Below, piece after piece: positions 1-11,430 of a DNA stretch of 64,000 bases (positions are counted from its first letter, which is position 1; each line of letters opens with the position of its first letter). Source of the DNA: Cryptomeria japonica (lineage: Eukaryota; Streptophyta; Pinopsida; Cupressales; Cupressaceae); contig NC_081410.1 of NCBI RefSeq assembly GCF_030272615.1, positions 508,866,942 to 508,930,941 of the forward strand. Reading direction: 5' to 3'. The notes under the pieces were generated by a model. It saw only the letters and a program-made list of their open reading frames with translations, did no database searches and was not told the DNA's origin. The position numbers and the translations under genes were made by a program.

Positions 1-355
1 CACCGACAGAACAAAGTAGCACTCCACTAGTAGGAGTCTCTTCATAAAATTGAAGAAATTTCTTTGACAGTTTGGCAATCAATGAGACATATGCTATTAT
101 TCCCTCGGTTGATGGAAAGAAGTTGAAATTACTTCAATATCGACAGTTATGTTAAGTGATTACTTAACTGAAAAGCATTAAATGTGGTAGTTGGCAGATT
201 GACATTATAAATTAATATTTTTGGCTCCATTTCACTTCACCAAGCATTCAAACATTCGAAGAGCATGAAATTTCTAGAGCTAAGGCATTTCGAGAAAAGA
301 GGCAAAGCATTTCAGCAATCAATCTTTCCAAAGGTAGAAAAAGGTATTTATAATC

Positions 356-3187
356 ATGGCATCCTGTTCTGTACCTTAATTCATAGCAAACCCTACTGTA
401 GTCGAGGTAATCAAATGCCCTAGGCCCATATTTTAGTTAGTTCCCGAGATAGCTAAAAAGGATGATAATGTTGGTGCATTTTCCCAACTAAGGAGTTATT
501 TTTGCAGAAGACCCTAGAATGTATATCCATTGCCATATAGAAGAATTAGGTGATGAGGAAGTCAAGAACATGTACAAGACCGTCATATGTGATGACTCTA
601 GAAATGTAAAACCTAAACACAAAATTGTTGAAAACCTAGGATTCACTAAGATCCTCTGCATTCTAGACTTTCCTAAGGAAGTGATAAGGATAGTATTGAC
701 AGGGTACATAGAGAATTTTTCTGGCTAGATTCAATTCATAAAATTACCAGGCTGTGAAAGCTGTAATAGGGTCACCTTCCATCGGTAACAGACCAGACAA
801 AACAAAGAAGGTCTCAAATGACCTGGTAATGAACCTAACAGATGCAACATCTAACAAAAGTTCCTTAAGGGTAAATAATGTAACTGACATAAATGTGAGA
901 TTCATTAGCATGATTCTAGGCTACAAAACAACACATGCAAACAGACTTAACTCAATCTCCCATTTATGCATAAAAAATGCACATGATATGGTAAATGAGA
1001 ATGTGAAAATTGATGTATGTGAATGGTTAAAGGATGAATTGATTGACAATTTAGGGAAGATCAAGAAGGATAAGAAAGGAACATTTAGATTTGGCAACTT
1101 GTATGCTTAATGCTACACATAGCCAAACAGGTGCCCGATATAGGTATCAAGAACCTTGGATTTGACATTCCGGTAGGAAACAGCTATCAAACTTGTTCAA
1201 CAACATGGGTGAAAGCAAACAAAAGAATATTGATGAGTATTTTCAAGCACTAAAGGCCAGAATGAACAAAAGAGTTAGACTGTCATAGGAAATTGTTAAC
1301 AAATACAAATATGATATATGTTTTGTGATTAAAAAGGATGAGATCTGGATGGAAGCAGTTATCCCAAGAACAATTTGGGTTACTGAAATGGGTTATGAGA
1401 CAGATGATCACATCATTGAAACATATGCTAAAGCCCTTCTAGAAGCACCAAATGAACCTAAGGAAGAGGTATTTGGTAGTGCTGAGACCATTGAAAGCCA
1501 AATTCAATCTAAGAAGAGAGTAAAGAAAAGGTTGAAAACAATGCTATCTTACACTTGGATATCTACAAGAAGTTCTTCATGCAAATTGTAGATGAATTAC
1601 TAGATGAACTATTCAAGAGATTGGAAGCAAGAAGACAATCTGTTATAGAACTTGACAAGAAAATAAAAAATTGAAAAATTACTTGTTGTCTACCCAGTTA
1701 ACTCTCCAAAAGAAATAGATGATCTAATTGCAAAGGCTAACTGGTCAGTATTCTCCACTACACATTGGCATATTGCACTAATGGTTGGAAGAGTAAATGA
1801 GGTTGCAGAAGAAACTGAAAATGCATGGGATATATTCCTTGTTGAGAAGGAAAAACAGAAAGAGTATAGGAACCCTAAACCAATTAAGGTATATCAGAAA
1901 GACAAGGATAAAGGTAAAGGCAAGGTTGGTGGACCTTCGAGCATCAAAATAAAAGATAATTTATCCCCACCACCTCTAGTTACTCCACCAGTAACAACAA
2001 CTAAAGATCAACCGGCAGATGAGAGTATGGATATAGAGGATACAAATCCTAATCCTGAGGTCTTATACATAGTTGATGTTGATACTCAAAATGTCAACAT
2101 TATGATAGACAAGGACACAATCGGTAACACAGATATGGCTAGTGAGCCACTAGTAGCTGACAACATTGATAACACTAAAGGTAAACTGACAGATGTGAAA
2201 ACAGAAAATCCAATAGATCAACAAAGAGAGAGACAAGCAGAGCAACAGGCTCCGGAACAACAACAGGTTCATGTGGAAACAGTGCCATCGGCAACAGGAG
2301 AACAACAAAAACCTTTTCTTAAGGAAATGGAAACATAGACTGACCTACCAAAGGTCACTGCAAGCAAGGATATTGCTCCCACAGATAGAATTCAAAATGT
2401 TATCTCTTCAACTGAAGGATTTAAATCAACAAATGTAAGTAAAGTTCTTTTAGATTCTACAAAGAAAATTACAGATTGGGATTCACAAGCATATAAAGCT
2501 ATAGATAACACAATTCCAGTTTTGAAGATGATAGCTCCAAAATGCAATATATATAATAAGGATTCGTTGATCCAACTTGACACTTTGTCTAAGTATATTA
2601 CTGAAAACACAGTGATAGTTGAACAAATAAAGGAGGAAGCATTCAAAGAGAGGTTAGAAAAAGAAAAACATAAATTCTTTGAGGATGAAATAAAGAACTG
2701 TACAAGGCAGTTTGACACACTTCTACTGGAACTGTGCAACACACTCAAGGAGTTCAAAACTTTGTACAAAGACACTTGTAAGACAAACTTTTTAACAGTT
2801 GACATAGACAAGAAAATGAGAAAGATACAAGAGGAAATTAATAAACTTTCTGACAATTTTGTTAATTCACCTGATACATTATCAGTTTTTGAGAAAAAGA
2901 TAAGTAGTTTTGAGGAAGAATTACTGAAGCTAGAGAGAGAAAAGGAGAGAATAATAAACAAGGCTAAGAATCTAAGATTAAGACTAAGTCCAAAATTGGA
3001 CTATCTAGCATTCCTGAGGAAGCAAATATCTGAGGCACTAGTACAAGGACATAAAACACCTACAGAGCATATGCAACACCTCACCGGTACAGTTCAAAGA
3101 ATAGAGGAAGCAATAAAAGATAGTAAGAAGTTTTTGGAAAGCATAAATTTGGTTTTGGTGGATCTTTTTCAAATTGTAAGCACCTAG
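356..3187 (+). pseudogene. Long unrecognised ORF with C-terminal coiled coil (element A)
   Basis: I do not recognise this protein family. A likely start is the ATG at 356. The frame then shifts at least three times (about 518, 750 and 1110-1325) and from 1325 to 3187 stays in one frame with a few stops, for example the TAG near 2336. The middle is rich in K and E. About 1860-2330 is a low-complexity, P/Q/T/E-rich linker. Residues encoded by 2522-3187 are heptad-like with many K/E/L, so a long coiled coil is likely; it ends just before the polypurine tracts. The C-terminal third aligns colinearly with the minus-strand ORF at 5542-6414. The position between internal region and 3' LTR is where sireviruses carry an envelope-like ORF, but I see no signal peptide or membrane segment, so I assign no function. 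Confidence 0.6.
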
Positions 3188-3250
3188 TTACAAGGTTGAG
3201 ACAGAAAACTACAACTCTATTGACACTTTGACAACCTTTGTCATTGATGC

Positions 3251-3394
3251 CAAAGGGGGAGTAGTAGTATGAGAAAATAATCAACAAAAGGCTAATCTGC
3301 TCAGGGGGAGCTCACATATTTTTGGTACACAATTTTTGGATTACAAGTTTTGGAATTTTCTCATGAGTGTTGCCATCAATGCCAAAGGGGGAGA
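3251..3394 (+). promoter_or_regulatory. Polypurine tract array of element A
   Basis: Three GGGGGAG-type purine tracts lie at 3251-3261, 3303-3310 and 3381-3394. The last directly abuts the LTR start TGTTGGCA and is the expected primer site for plus-strand DNA synthesis. The first and last share the longer context ATGCCAAAGGGGGAG. Multiple polypurine motifs upstream of the 3' LTR are a described trait of sireviruses. Confidence 0.75.
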
Positions 3395-3395
3395 T

Positions 3396-4186
3396 TGTTG
3401 GCATATGTAGACCCCAATGAGACATTGTAGGTGATTGAAGGTTTTGTCATTGATGACAACCTTACAATCCTATGACACCGGCAAGGCATTCCACTAGCAC
3501 TACACCAGAACACAGACCACCGACACTGGTAGTGAAAGGAAGCATACCAGCACAGAAGCTGACAAGAATTTTGTTATTAATATATTTTGTTTACTATTGT
3601 AAAATCATTGTAAGCCAACTTGGCAAGTTGTAAAATGACTCTTATATAAGAGAGATTATTGTAGAACATTTTTAAAAAAAGGATAGAGGAATATAATTAG
3701 GCGAAATAAGGCAGACCTATTATGTGAAATATAGGTTAAGGGTTTATGTAAGAAGCAGAGCAGAAACCAGTACTGGATCTCGCATTATAGATGCTATTTT
3801 GAAGCAATACAAGACACTGGATTTATATATTCCATTTTGTAAGCCAGTGAGACTTCCTATTTTGTATTTGAGCAATGAGCTCTAGGCACTTGGCCTTCCT
3901 GCATGTGCAGACCCCTCTTGTAGTAGTAATATTCTGTTATTGGCCAGTAAGCGAATATTGTGGGTCACAAATCCCACCTAGGTTTTTCCGACACTGGGTT
4001 TCCTCGTTAAAATATTGTGTTATGGTGTGTTTTTCATGTGGTTGCTTTTGTCTCTATTTATTGCATTACTTTCTATTTACCGATACACAATATTAATATG
4101 CTCTACATGTTTTAAGTTAAGAAAATCTTACAACTGGTTAGATACTGATTCATCCCCCCCTCTCAGTATCTGTGGGAATCCTAATA
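3396..4186 (+). repeat. 3' LTR of element A
   Basis: Starts TGTTGGCA right after the polypurine tract. It contains the hairpin GTGGG...CCCAC at 3960-3977 followed by a TTTTTCC box, and a C-run plus CTCTCAGTATC at about 4154-4170. It ends near 4186, where the sequence parallels the CCAACA terminus of other LTRs here but reads CTAATA. Length is about 790 bp. The downstream flank is not the usual PBS, which fits a 3' LTR. Confidence 0.75.
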
Positions 4187-4192
4187 TTTATA

Positions 4193-5073
4193 TGAGGAGA
4201 AGAGGAGAAATGGAGGGCTAGGATTGGACCAAGATGGAAGGTTAGGATTTCTTGTGAGCCCACACAAGGCCCAAGAGGAGATGACAAGACAAGTATGGAG
4301 ACCAACATATATGCCTTAAAGGCATTTCTTGTCTGCGCACTCCTCAAGGCTCATTGGGAAGACTTCCGAATGTGCCTAGGGAAGAACAAGGAATTAAATA
4401 TTCCTTGAGGGATGGGGATGAAGAAATAAAAATTCTTCAAAAATAATGTTCATGGGGATTGGGGAATGAGGAGGAATTAAAAATTCCTTGCAAGATGGGA
4501 TGCCTAGAGGAATGTGAGATTTTAAGGAAGGTGGTTGGATGGAAGGGACAAGGAAAAGATCATTTAAGGAAGGTGGTTGTATGGAAGGAACAATGATTTG
4601 AATTTGTGGCTAATCATGATGATTAGCCACTAGCAAATCATTAGGAGAGGGGTTAGAAGAATTATAAGGTGGGATTAGGGTAGACAAGATTTATAAGAGG
4701 ACTTGACTAGGAGAGAGAATAAGTGGGGGAAATTAAAAATAAGAAGAATAATGCTAAGTGGGTTTAGGGAGCTTCTAGAAGAATTCATTAGGTTAATGAT
4801 GGATTAGGAAAAAGGTGATTTATTTGACTCACCTAGATTAATTAATTAATTGAAATTAACTAATTAAAAGGAGGAATTTGAGAAGACTTAACATTAGGGA
4901 TTTTTAGAAGAATCAAGGTGGATTAATTTATTAAATAAATCAATTAACAGACTATAGTGACAACATTAATTATATTTAATTAATATTGAGGAGGAATAGG
5001 AATTTGCACAATTAATAAATTTAGTATGCAAAAAACTTAAAATAATTAAAATAATTTTTTTTAAGTGTCTACA
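4193..5073 (+). repeat. Possible solo LTR, purine-rich
   Basis: This non-coding block sits exactly between the end of A's LTR and the truncated start of B's LTR remnant. It begins TGAGGAGAAG and ends GTGTCTACA, so it has TG...CA termini. It is strongly G/A rich in its first half and AT-rich in its second. It contains a 31-bp direct repeat (4521-4551 and 4563-4593) and a 25-bp near-perfect palindrome (4606-4630). No 5-bp target duplication is visible because the two flanks belong to different elements. It could instead be unrelated filler DNA. Confidence 0.4.
4592..4642. repeat. Long interrupted palindrome
   Basis: The core 4606-4630 has two perfect 12-base arms (GTGGCTAATCAT and its complement) around a single G. 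An outer pair of 9-base arms (AATGATTTG at 4592 and CAAATCATT at 4634) extends it. A stable hairpin or cruciform is expected. Confidence 0.85.
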
Positions 5074-5375
5074 ATTACAATATCAAATTAAATGTCGACT
5101 AGATAACATGAATGCATAAATATTAAGAACAACTGCCAATGCCGGATCCAAGAGATGTCGGCCTCCAATATCGATAACCATATTTTAAACTATGTCGGTT
5201 TGCATTGCCGATAACCAAAGAAATCCTTTTGTCTTATCAGTGTCGGTGTTGGTGTAGTGTCTGTGAAGTGCCTACCAGTACACATTTGAACCAAAACATG
5301 GATCCGGAAAAAGATACCATGTTGCCATCAATGAAAACATAATGAAACCAACCAATTGAGTGTAAATTGCCAACA
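5074..5375 (-). repeat. 3' LTR remnant of element B
   Basis: About 300 bp that matches 15080-15376 closely, including the shared stretch around the CCTCCAATA and GATAACC boxes and the terminal TGCCAACA. The rest of the LTR (about 630 bp) is missing on the left, where the purine-rich block ends abruptly at 5073. Confidence 0.8.
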
Positions 5376-5561
5376 ATCTCCCCCTTTGGCATTGATGGCA
5401 ACACTCATGTGAAAAATGGTCAAGGCTTCATCTGTCGGTTTCATCCCGCCTGCTCCCCCTGAGCTGAATATTCATTAGTGCAAAATACTCAACATCTCCA
5501 TAACTCCCCCTAATGTATACAACTCCTATTATTTTTCACATCTATATCACTCCCCCTTTGA
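5376..5561 (-). promoter_or_regulatory. Polypurine tract array of element B
   Basis: On the minus strand, GGGGGAG tracts occur at 5549-5561, 5503-5511, 5453-5460 and 5376-5389. The order and spacing resemble those of element A, including the GCTCAGGGGGAG context. The last abuts the LTR. Confidence 0.75.
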
Positions 5562-6414
5562 CATCAATGCCATCAAAAATTCTAAAAAGAATGTCAAAGA
5601 TCCAAAAAAACTGTACAATGAATATCCCAAAAATATCATACCGAAGCTTAGCAAATTTCAAAATTTCTAGATAAGCCTTCTCGAGTATCTCAAGATAGGT
5701 ATCCCAACCAATTTTGAATGTGCTCAAAATAGATACAAGTCTACTTAGTATATGTGAAAATGACTCTATCTCAGTTATCTCTACCGGTGTGGGCTTTCCC
5801 ACCATATCCATACATTCTTTCGTATGTACACTAAGTGAATCCAACTGGGGACTTACCAAGCCTCTTAGACTTTTGTCTCTTCTTATAATTTTGTCTCTTT
5901 CCTTCTCAAGAACATAAATTTGGGCTTCCAAAATCAAAATTTGACCATCAATGGATGTAGGCAATGAAGTCAATCCGTCAAAAGACTTAGCTATATTTGC
6001 AATTTTCTCCTAAAATTCGTTTATCTTCTTATCCACATTAGTTGTAAGTATATCAGTGTTATAACATACCCTATAAATATTTATACACTTCTTAAAAGAA
6101 TTTTCTATCAGTTTCATCTTTTCTTCAATCTTTTTCTTCTCTGATTCAATCACCTGATCAAATGTAGCTCTCTTAGCCTGAGTGAACCTCTCCAATGCTT
6201 GTCGGTTTGAAATTTGTTGTAAGGATTCGAAATCCTTTGAAATATGCCCAATAATTGTTTTAAGCTTGCTGGATGGGCTCGCTTCATTGTCAACCTTGCA
6301 CTCTAGGACTAGTCTGTGTAAGACAGTGATTGACTGATCAATGATCCCTTTGTCTGTAGATCTCTCTACCATTAGTTTTTGTGCAACCATATTCATGAGT
6401 TCGGTAGGACTCAT
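5542..6414 (-). pseudogene. Coiled-coil ORF of element B, related to the ORF of A
   Basis: Two open segments in the same frame (6414-6010 and 5973-5542) are separated by one stop at about 6010, where a CAG could have become TAG. The product is about 290 residues and rich in K, E, I and L, so coiled coil is likely. Landmarks matching A in order are VDKKI (A: IDKKM), EKERDKIIRR (A: EKERIINKA), LVSPQLDSL (A: LSPKLDYL) and a PT[PE] segment followed by a hydrophobic heptad stretch. No signal peptide or transmembrane helix is convincing. It lies immediately upstream of the polypurine array, as in A. Function unknown. Confidence 0.65.
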
Positions 6415-6550
6415 CTCTGTTATGTTTTTCTTTTGAACTTGTGAGGTGTCAATTTACAACAATGATGGACCAACTATCTATTCCCTGTCGGTTTCCATTT
6501 TTTCCTCCTCTAATGATTTATCCTTTATAACTTCCATACATCCTTACTTT

Positions 6551-6561
6551 CTCTGATACCA
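6551..6561 (-). other. Primer binding site of element B
   Basis: On the minus strand TGGTATCAGAG follows the LTR end (CCAACA) by two to three bases. This is the usual initiator-tRNA-Met-complementary PBS of plant copia elements. Confidence 0.8.
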
Positions 6562-6563
6562 AT

Positions 6564-6648
6564 TGTTGGAATTCAATCACTGAGAGGGGGGGGTCAATCA
6601 ATGTTTTTTAAGAATGATCAATTTTAGCCTTATTAAAACATGCATACA
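6564..6648 (-). repeat. 5' LTR of element B, inner piece
   Basis: The PBS-proximal 85 bp of B's 5' LTR. It carries the G-run (C-run on minus) at about 6585-6593 that marks LTR 3' ends in this window. It stops at 6648, where the gypsy LTR begins. The last five bases ATACA are the likely target site. Confidence 0.75.
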
Positions 6649-8238
6649 TGGTGCAGGATCACCCTTCCAAACTCTTTCTCTTTCTTTGTCTAGTTGCTGT
6701 TATGCTTCTTTAGAAGCCATTGTACATGAATAAGAGCCATGAGCTCATGTGTGCTAGACTAGGTCCTAGTTTAGGTCCTTAGTGTTTTTGTTGTGATTTC
6801 TTGTGCAGGAGAGGTTGAGTGTGCTTGGAATGTGTGTTAGGCCTTTTTGGCATGTTGATGTCCTTAGGATAGCCCAAAATAGGCTTAGGAGTCATGAAAA
6901 GCAACAATGGCAAAGTTGCTCAAAAGATGCAAAAGTTGCATGACAACTTTTAAAAGTTGTCAAGCAACTTTTCCACCCAAAATGGTCATAGACCCTTGTT
7001 GTGCATGGAGAGCCCTAATTTTGGCACACCGACCAAGGTATGGGTAGTATAAGTATTTGCAAACCCTAAATTAATGGGTTGGATGTCAGAGATTGTATGG
7101 CCCAAGCAAGAAGAGCTTGACTATGACTGTTTATTGGTTACCAGTCAGATTGAATGAAGTTATAGAGCAAACTAATGGATTGATTTGTGTGCAAAACTAT
7201 GTGAAATGTCTTCTTTGGTGTATATGTCTTCATTGTGAGTCATTAGATTAGCTTTCTGTTTACCATTTGAGTGTGTTTGTAACTTATTTGTAAGTTGCAG
7301 TCTCACTGTCCAGTTTTGGACCAGTTTGTGTAAATGAAGTCTTAACTCCATTCCCCATTGTGGAATCACCATGAAACCATGGGGAATGAGAGTGAATACC
7401 CTGTACTATATTCCCATGCAAGTAGGCCCTTGTAAACACAAGGAGGAAAAGCAAGGACAAACTCCTAGGCGAGACTGGACAGTGCCCGGTTAGGAGAGGT
7501 CAATTTGCAGAGGTCTTGGAGAGCAAGATTGGTTAGTGGAGAGTGCATCCTTTGGAGGAGGTGTAGAGGAGTGAGTGAAGAATCATTGGTGTGAAGGAGG
7601 AGCCTCCACCAATCCAAACAAGGTGGATAAAAATCAAAACAATCATTGTGACCCAGGTAGACCATAAAAACCCTTGCAAAAACCCTTGGAAACCTTAAAA
7701 TCCACCAAGGATAGTGTACGGACACTTGAAGGCCTAAAACCTAGAAAATACTTGAGTCCTTGCCAAATGAATGGCAGCCCTTTTTGGGAGATTGGGTTGT
7801 TTGTGCAACGTTTGTGAGAGGGAGCCCTAGAAGACCGGTTAGGAGGCCTAATTAGTCATAATCCTTGTAGCCCTATTTGAAGGCAAAAACGCAAATTTGT
7901 GAAATCTGTAAGGGGTTAGAATCTTGAAACCTCTTGGGGGCTCATGAATGGGTGAAAAGACCATGAAATAGACATGGTACAACCTTGCTAAGACCTTGGA
8001 AGGTGTGGAACAAGCCTAGCCCTTATTAGTCATAGTAAGGGGTTTTCAGTCTCATGGGTAGGTGAGACCTTAGGAGCACTATTGCAACTCATTGGTGGGT
8101 GAATTGGGCAAGGTAAGGGGATTCCTCAAGAAAAGGGAAGTCCTAGAGACCCTAGGGTGTGTAGAGAACACCAGGTGATCTAAGGAAAGGATCCAAGAGC
8201 ATAGACTAAGCTAGTCTATCTGTAACCCCATCCCATCA
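6649..8238 (+). repeat. 5' LTR of the gypsy element
   Basis: Starts TGGTGCAGGATCACCC and ends CCCATCCCATCA, 1590 bp. It is nearly colinear with 12936-14526. It includes a large palindrome at 6931-6972. Short ORFs inside are not genes. Confidence 0.93.
6931..6972. repeat. 42-bp palindrome in gypsy LTR
   Basis: A perfect 22-bp inner palindrome (arms TGACAACTTTT and AAAAGTTGTCA) is flanked by outer arms AAAAGTTGC and GCAACTTTT. The copy in the 3' LTR is at 13218-13259. A reduced version occurs in the second gypsy LTR at 63390-63430. Confidence 0.85.
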
Positions 8239-8241
8239 GAT

Positions 8242-8253
8242 TGGTATCAGAGC
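8242..8253 (+). other. Primer binding site of the gypsy element
   Basis: TGGTATCAGAGC begins three bases after the LTR end. It is complementary to the 3' end of initiator tRNA-Met, the usual primer of plant chromoviruses. Confidence 0.9.
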
Positions 8254-8289
8254 AAGTAAAAGACTTGTTGGACTGTGTATATCTCTATA

Positions 8290-9390
8290 TACTGGTGAAT
8301 CAGTAGGGGAGAGAAGAATAGTCACTAATGCTGAGCTGGCTAGAGAGTTGGAAGAACAAAAGTAGAAGGATAGACTCTTTGAGGAAGCTGTGAGTGAGAT
8401 GAGGGATAAACTATAGGAAGTGGTGGATCAGAGGACACAAGGACCTTGGGATGAAGACACCAAGGGTAAAGGGAAGAAAACTATAGACATAGATGATATT
8501 ATCCTTGAACCTGATCCCTTGTTCAATGAAGAACCATTTGTGAAAGCTATTAAAGCTTTGAACACCAAGGCTTTTGAAGGATTACCACATTTTAGTGGAA
8601 GAATGGACATAGACACTGTTATGGAATGGATTGAGGGCATGGAAAACCACTTTGAGTGTGAAGGAGTGATAGAGGCTCAAAAGGTTAAAGTTGCCAAATC
8701 AAGATTAAGGGGAGCAGCTTTGACATGATGGAAGTACCTGCAAGAAGAAAGAGTTAGTATGGGGAAGCTACCTATTGCAAATTGGAAGGCTATGGTGGGT
8801 AAGATTAAAGAGAACTACTTACCAGAGGATTATGAAGTCCAACTTCATAAGAAGAGACAAGGATTGAAGCAGAAGGATCTTGATGTGGCCTCCTACATAG
8901 AGGAGTTTCAAAAGCTATGTCTTAGGTCCAAAGTCCAATAAGATGAATCCATTAAGGTGGCTAGGTATTTAAGTAGCCTAAAGTGGAACATTCAAGAGGA
9001 GATAAGCTTATGGACTCCTACTACTATCCAGAAGTGTCATCAGCTTGCTGCCAAGGTAGAAGAGAGGAACAAAAGGAAAGGAGACTCCAATAATAGGGGT
9101 AGAGGCAGAGGTAGAGAACAAATGAACCACTAAGGTGGTTACCAAAGCAAGTCAAATGAGCAGAGGAACCAAGGAGAAGCCAAGTTGACTGAACATGGCA
9201 GTGAAACCAATCCTAGAGGAGGACATTCTAGAGGAAGAGATGCAAAAGGTGGACCAAGTAGGGGTAGAGGTACCGACAGAGGTAACTCCTACTTTGCAAC
9301 AATGAAGTGTTACAATTGTGGACAATTGGGACACCCAGCATATAGATGCCCTGACAAGCCTACACCATCAAGCAGTGGAAAGAGGATTTC
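8290..9390 (+). pseudogene. gypsy gag with zinc knuckle
   Basis: Frame 2 reads through the capsid/nucleocapsid region with several stops (near 8360, 8414, 8726, 8939 and 9131). Recognisable parts are the capsid segment (FSGRMDIDTVMEWIEGMENHF, 20+ residues at about 8590-8660), the basic RG/RGR-rich linker (about 9200-9290) and a canonical CCHC zinc knuckle, CX2CX4HX4C, at 9308-9349. It would form the virus-like particle and bind the element RNA. TGG to TGA at 8726 and CAA to TAA at 8939 are typical decay changes. Confidence 0.85.
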
Positions 9391-9960
9391 TTATGCACAT
9401 GAAGACTCTTCAAGGAGCAAGACACCTGAGGTGGAATATATTGAATCAGAGAGTGGAGAAAATCTGATGTTCAATAGGGTCTTGATAAGACAGCCAGTCA
9501 AGAATGAACCTAAACATAGGAGAGCATTGTTTAGGGTGAGATGCAAGATTCTTGGTAAAGTGTGCAAGGTGATAGTTGATTCAGGCTCAAATGACAATAT
9601 CATATTGGAAGAGGCAGTTAGGAAGCTGAAACTCACAAGGATACCCCATAGTAACCCATACAAGGTGACATGGTTGAATCATGAGCAGAGTGTGCTAATT
9701 AATGAACAGACCTGGGTAGAGTTTTCTATTGGAGGATACAAGGACAAAATCCTTTGTGATGTGTTACCTATGGATGCATGTCACTTATTTCTAGGAAGAC
9801 CCTGGCAATTTGATAGGAAGTTGATCTATGATGGAGAGGAGAATTCCATTTCCTTTAAGAACGATAGCAAGACCTTCAAGATTCAGTCCTTAACAGAGAA
9901 TGAAGAGGGAACTTCAAAGACACCTAGTGTCTTAATGGCTACCGGTAAAGAGTTTTTGAA
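9391..9960 (+). pseudogene. gypsy aspartic protease
   Basis: Continues in the gag frame without a stop, in the open segment 9185-10456. The catalytic DSG triad is intact at 9578-9586 (VIVDSGSNDNI). The later hydrophobic flap and the LGRPW motif at about 9792-9806 are present. It would cut the Gag-Pol polyprotein. This is the best-preserved piece of the element, but it cannot be expressed from the broken gag upstream. Confidence 0.85.
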
Positions 9961-10019
9961 CTTGCTACATGAGGAGGAGATAGTGAAGTGTGCCATCTTT
10001 GTGAAGCCAAAGGAGGAAG

Positions 10020-11430
10020 AAGACAAGTTGCAAGTAGAAATACCCACGAAGGTAAAGCAAATGTTGCAAGAGCATAAGGATATAGTGAGTGATGGAACAC
10101 CTGCAACGCTCCCACCAAGAAGATCTATAAGCCATCAAATAGACTTTGTTCCCGGTGCATCCTTACCTAACAAGGCTGCATATAAGCTCACACTTGATCA
10201 GAATAAGGAGGTAGCAAGGCAAGTGAAGGAGTTATTGGAACAAGGACTAATTAAGAAGAGCATCAGCCCATGTGCAGTCCCGGTAGTGCTAGCATCAAAA
10301 AAAGGAGGTAAGTGGAGACTTTGCACTAACTCAAGAGCAATCAATAGGATTACCATAAGGTATAGGTTTCCCATTCCTAGAATAGAAGATCTAATGGACT
10401 GTTTAGGAGGGGCTATGTATTTTACCAAGCTAGACCTTAAAAGTGGTTATCACTAGATAAGAATTAAGGAGGGTGATGAGTGGAAGACTGCTTTTAAAAC
10501 CACAGAGGGATTGTATGAATGGCTTTTGATGCCATTTGGACTCACCAATGCTCCAAGCACCTTCATGAGGTTGATGAATGAAGTGTTGAAAGACTTCATA
10601 GGTAGATTTGTGGTTGTGTACCTAGATGAAATTCTCATCTATAGTAGAACCAAAGAAGAGAACCTTGAGCATTTGAGGTTAGTCTTAGAGAGGTTGCATG
10701 AAGAGAAGCTATCCATCAACCTAGAGAAGTGTGACTTCTTGAAGCAAGAGCTAGTTTACTTAGGATTTGTGGTGTCTAAGGGAACCTTGAAGATGGATCC
10801 AAGCAAAGTGGAGACAATCTTGAATTGGCCTGCACCTAAAACAGGGACTGAAGTTAGAAGTTTACATGGATTAGCCCAATTCTATAGGAAGTTTGTGAGG
10901 AATTTCAGTGGTATATGTGCACCAGTCCTTGACACCATTAAAGGAGGTCTTAAAAATAAGTTTAAATGGATTGAGTAGGCTAACAAAGCCTTTCAAATGT
11001 TGAAGCAAGAAGTAGCCACAAAACCTATCCTTCTCCTACCTACGTTTGATAAGCTATTCACTTTGGAGTGTGATGCAAGTGGAATTGTAGTAGGTGGTGT
11101 ATTGAGTCAAGAGGGAAGACCTGTGGCATTTTTCAGTGAGAAGCTTAATGAAGCAAAGAAGAAGTACTCAGCCTATGACCTAGAGTTATATTCATTAGTG
11201 CAGTCTCTAAAAAAATGAAGGCATTACCTACTTCCTAAAGAATTTGTAGTGTTCATAGACAACTAGGCATTGAGTTACATTAATACTCAAGAGAAGCTAA
11301 GCAATAGACATCTGAAATGGATGGAATACCTCCAATCCTTCACCTTCACCATTAAGCATAAGAAGGGGCAACTTAACAAGCTAGCAGATGCTTTAACCAG
11401 GAAGTTGTTGACTATTCAAGAGTTATAGTT
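10020..11430 (+). pseudogene. gypsy reverse transcriptase and RNase H
   Basis: RT motifs occur in order: the KKGGKWRLC segment, YRFPIPRIEDLMD, FTKLDLKSGYH, then a TAG at 10454-10456 where QIRI should follow, then [12 protein letters not shown]. The active-site box reads YLDE at 10619-10630 instead of YLDD. RNase H begins FTLECDASG near 11060, with FSEKL, YDLEL and the later DALTR segment near 11385. Stops lie at 10976, 11216, about 11264 and about 11428. All parts are in frame 2. The lost second aspartate would by itself impair polymerase activity. Confidence 0.88.

Larger units (their letters stand above)
1..4186 (+). mobile_element. Element A: copia-like LTR element, 3' part
   Basis: The window opens inside this element, so its 5' LTR and PBS are not visible. 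It holds one long degenerate ORF (356-3187), then repeated polypurine tracts (3251-3261, 3303-3310, 3381-3394), then an LTR starting TGTTGGCA at 3396. No protease, integrase or RT homology is visible in its 3.4 kb of internal sequence, so it looks non-autonomous. The repeated GGGGGAG tracts and LTR style match the Sirevirus group of Ty1/copia. A related element (B) lies nearby on the opposite strand. Confidence 0.7.

Noticed and set aside
2392-2961. Minus-strand ORF of 189 codons, S/F/L-rich
   Set aside because: Antisense shadow of the A-rich coiled-coil ORF; reverse complement of K/E codons gives S/F/L.
5714-5917. Plus-strand ORF of 67 codons
   Set aside because: Antisense shadow of the minus-strand coiled-coil ORF of element B.
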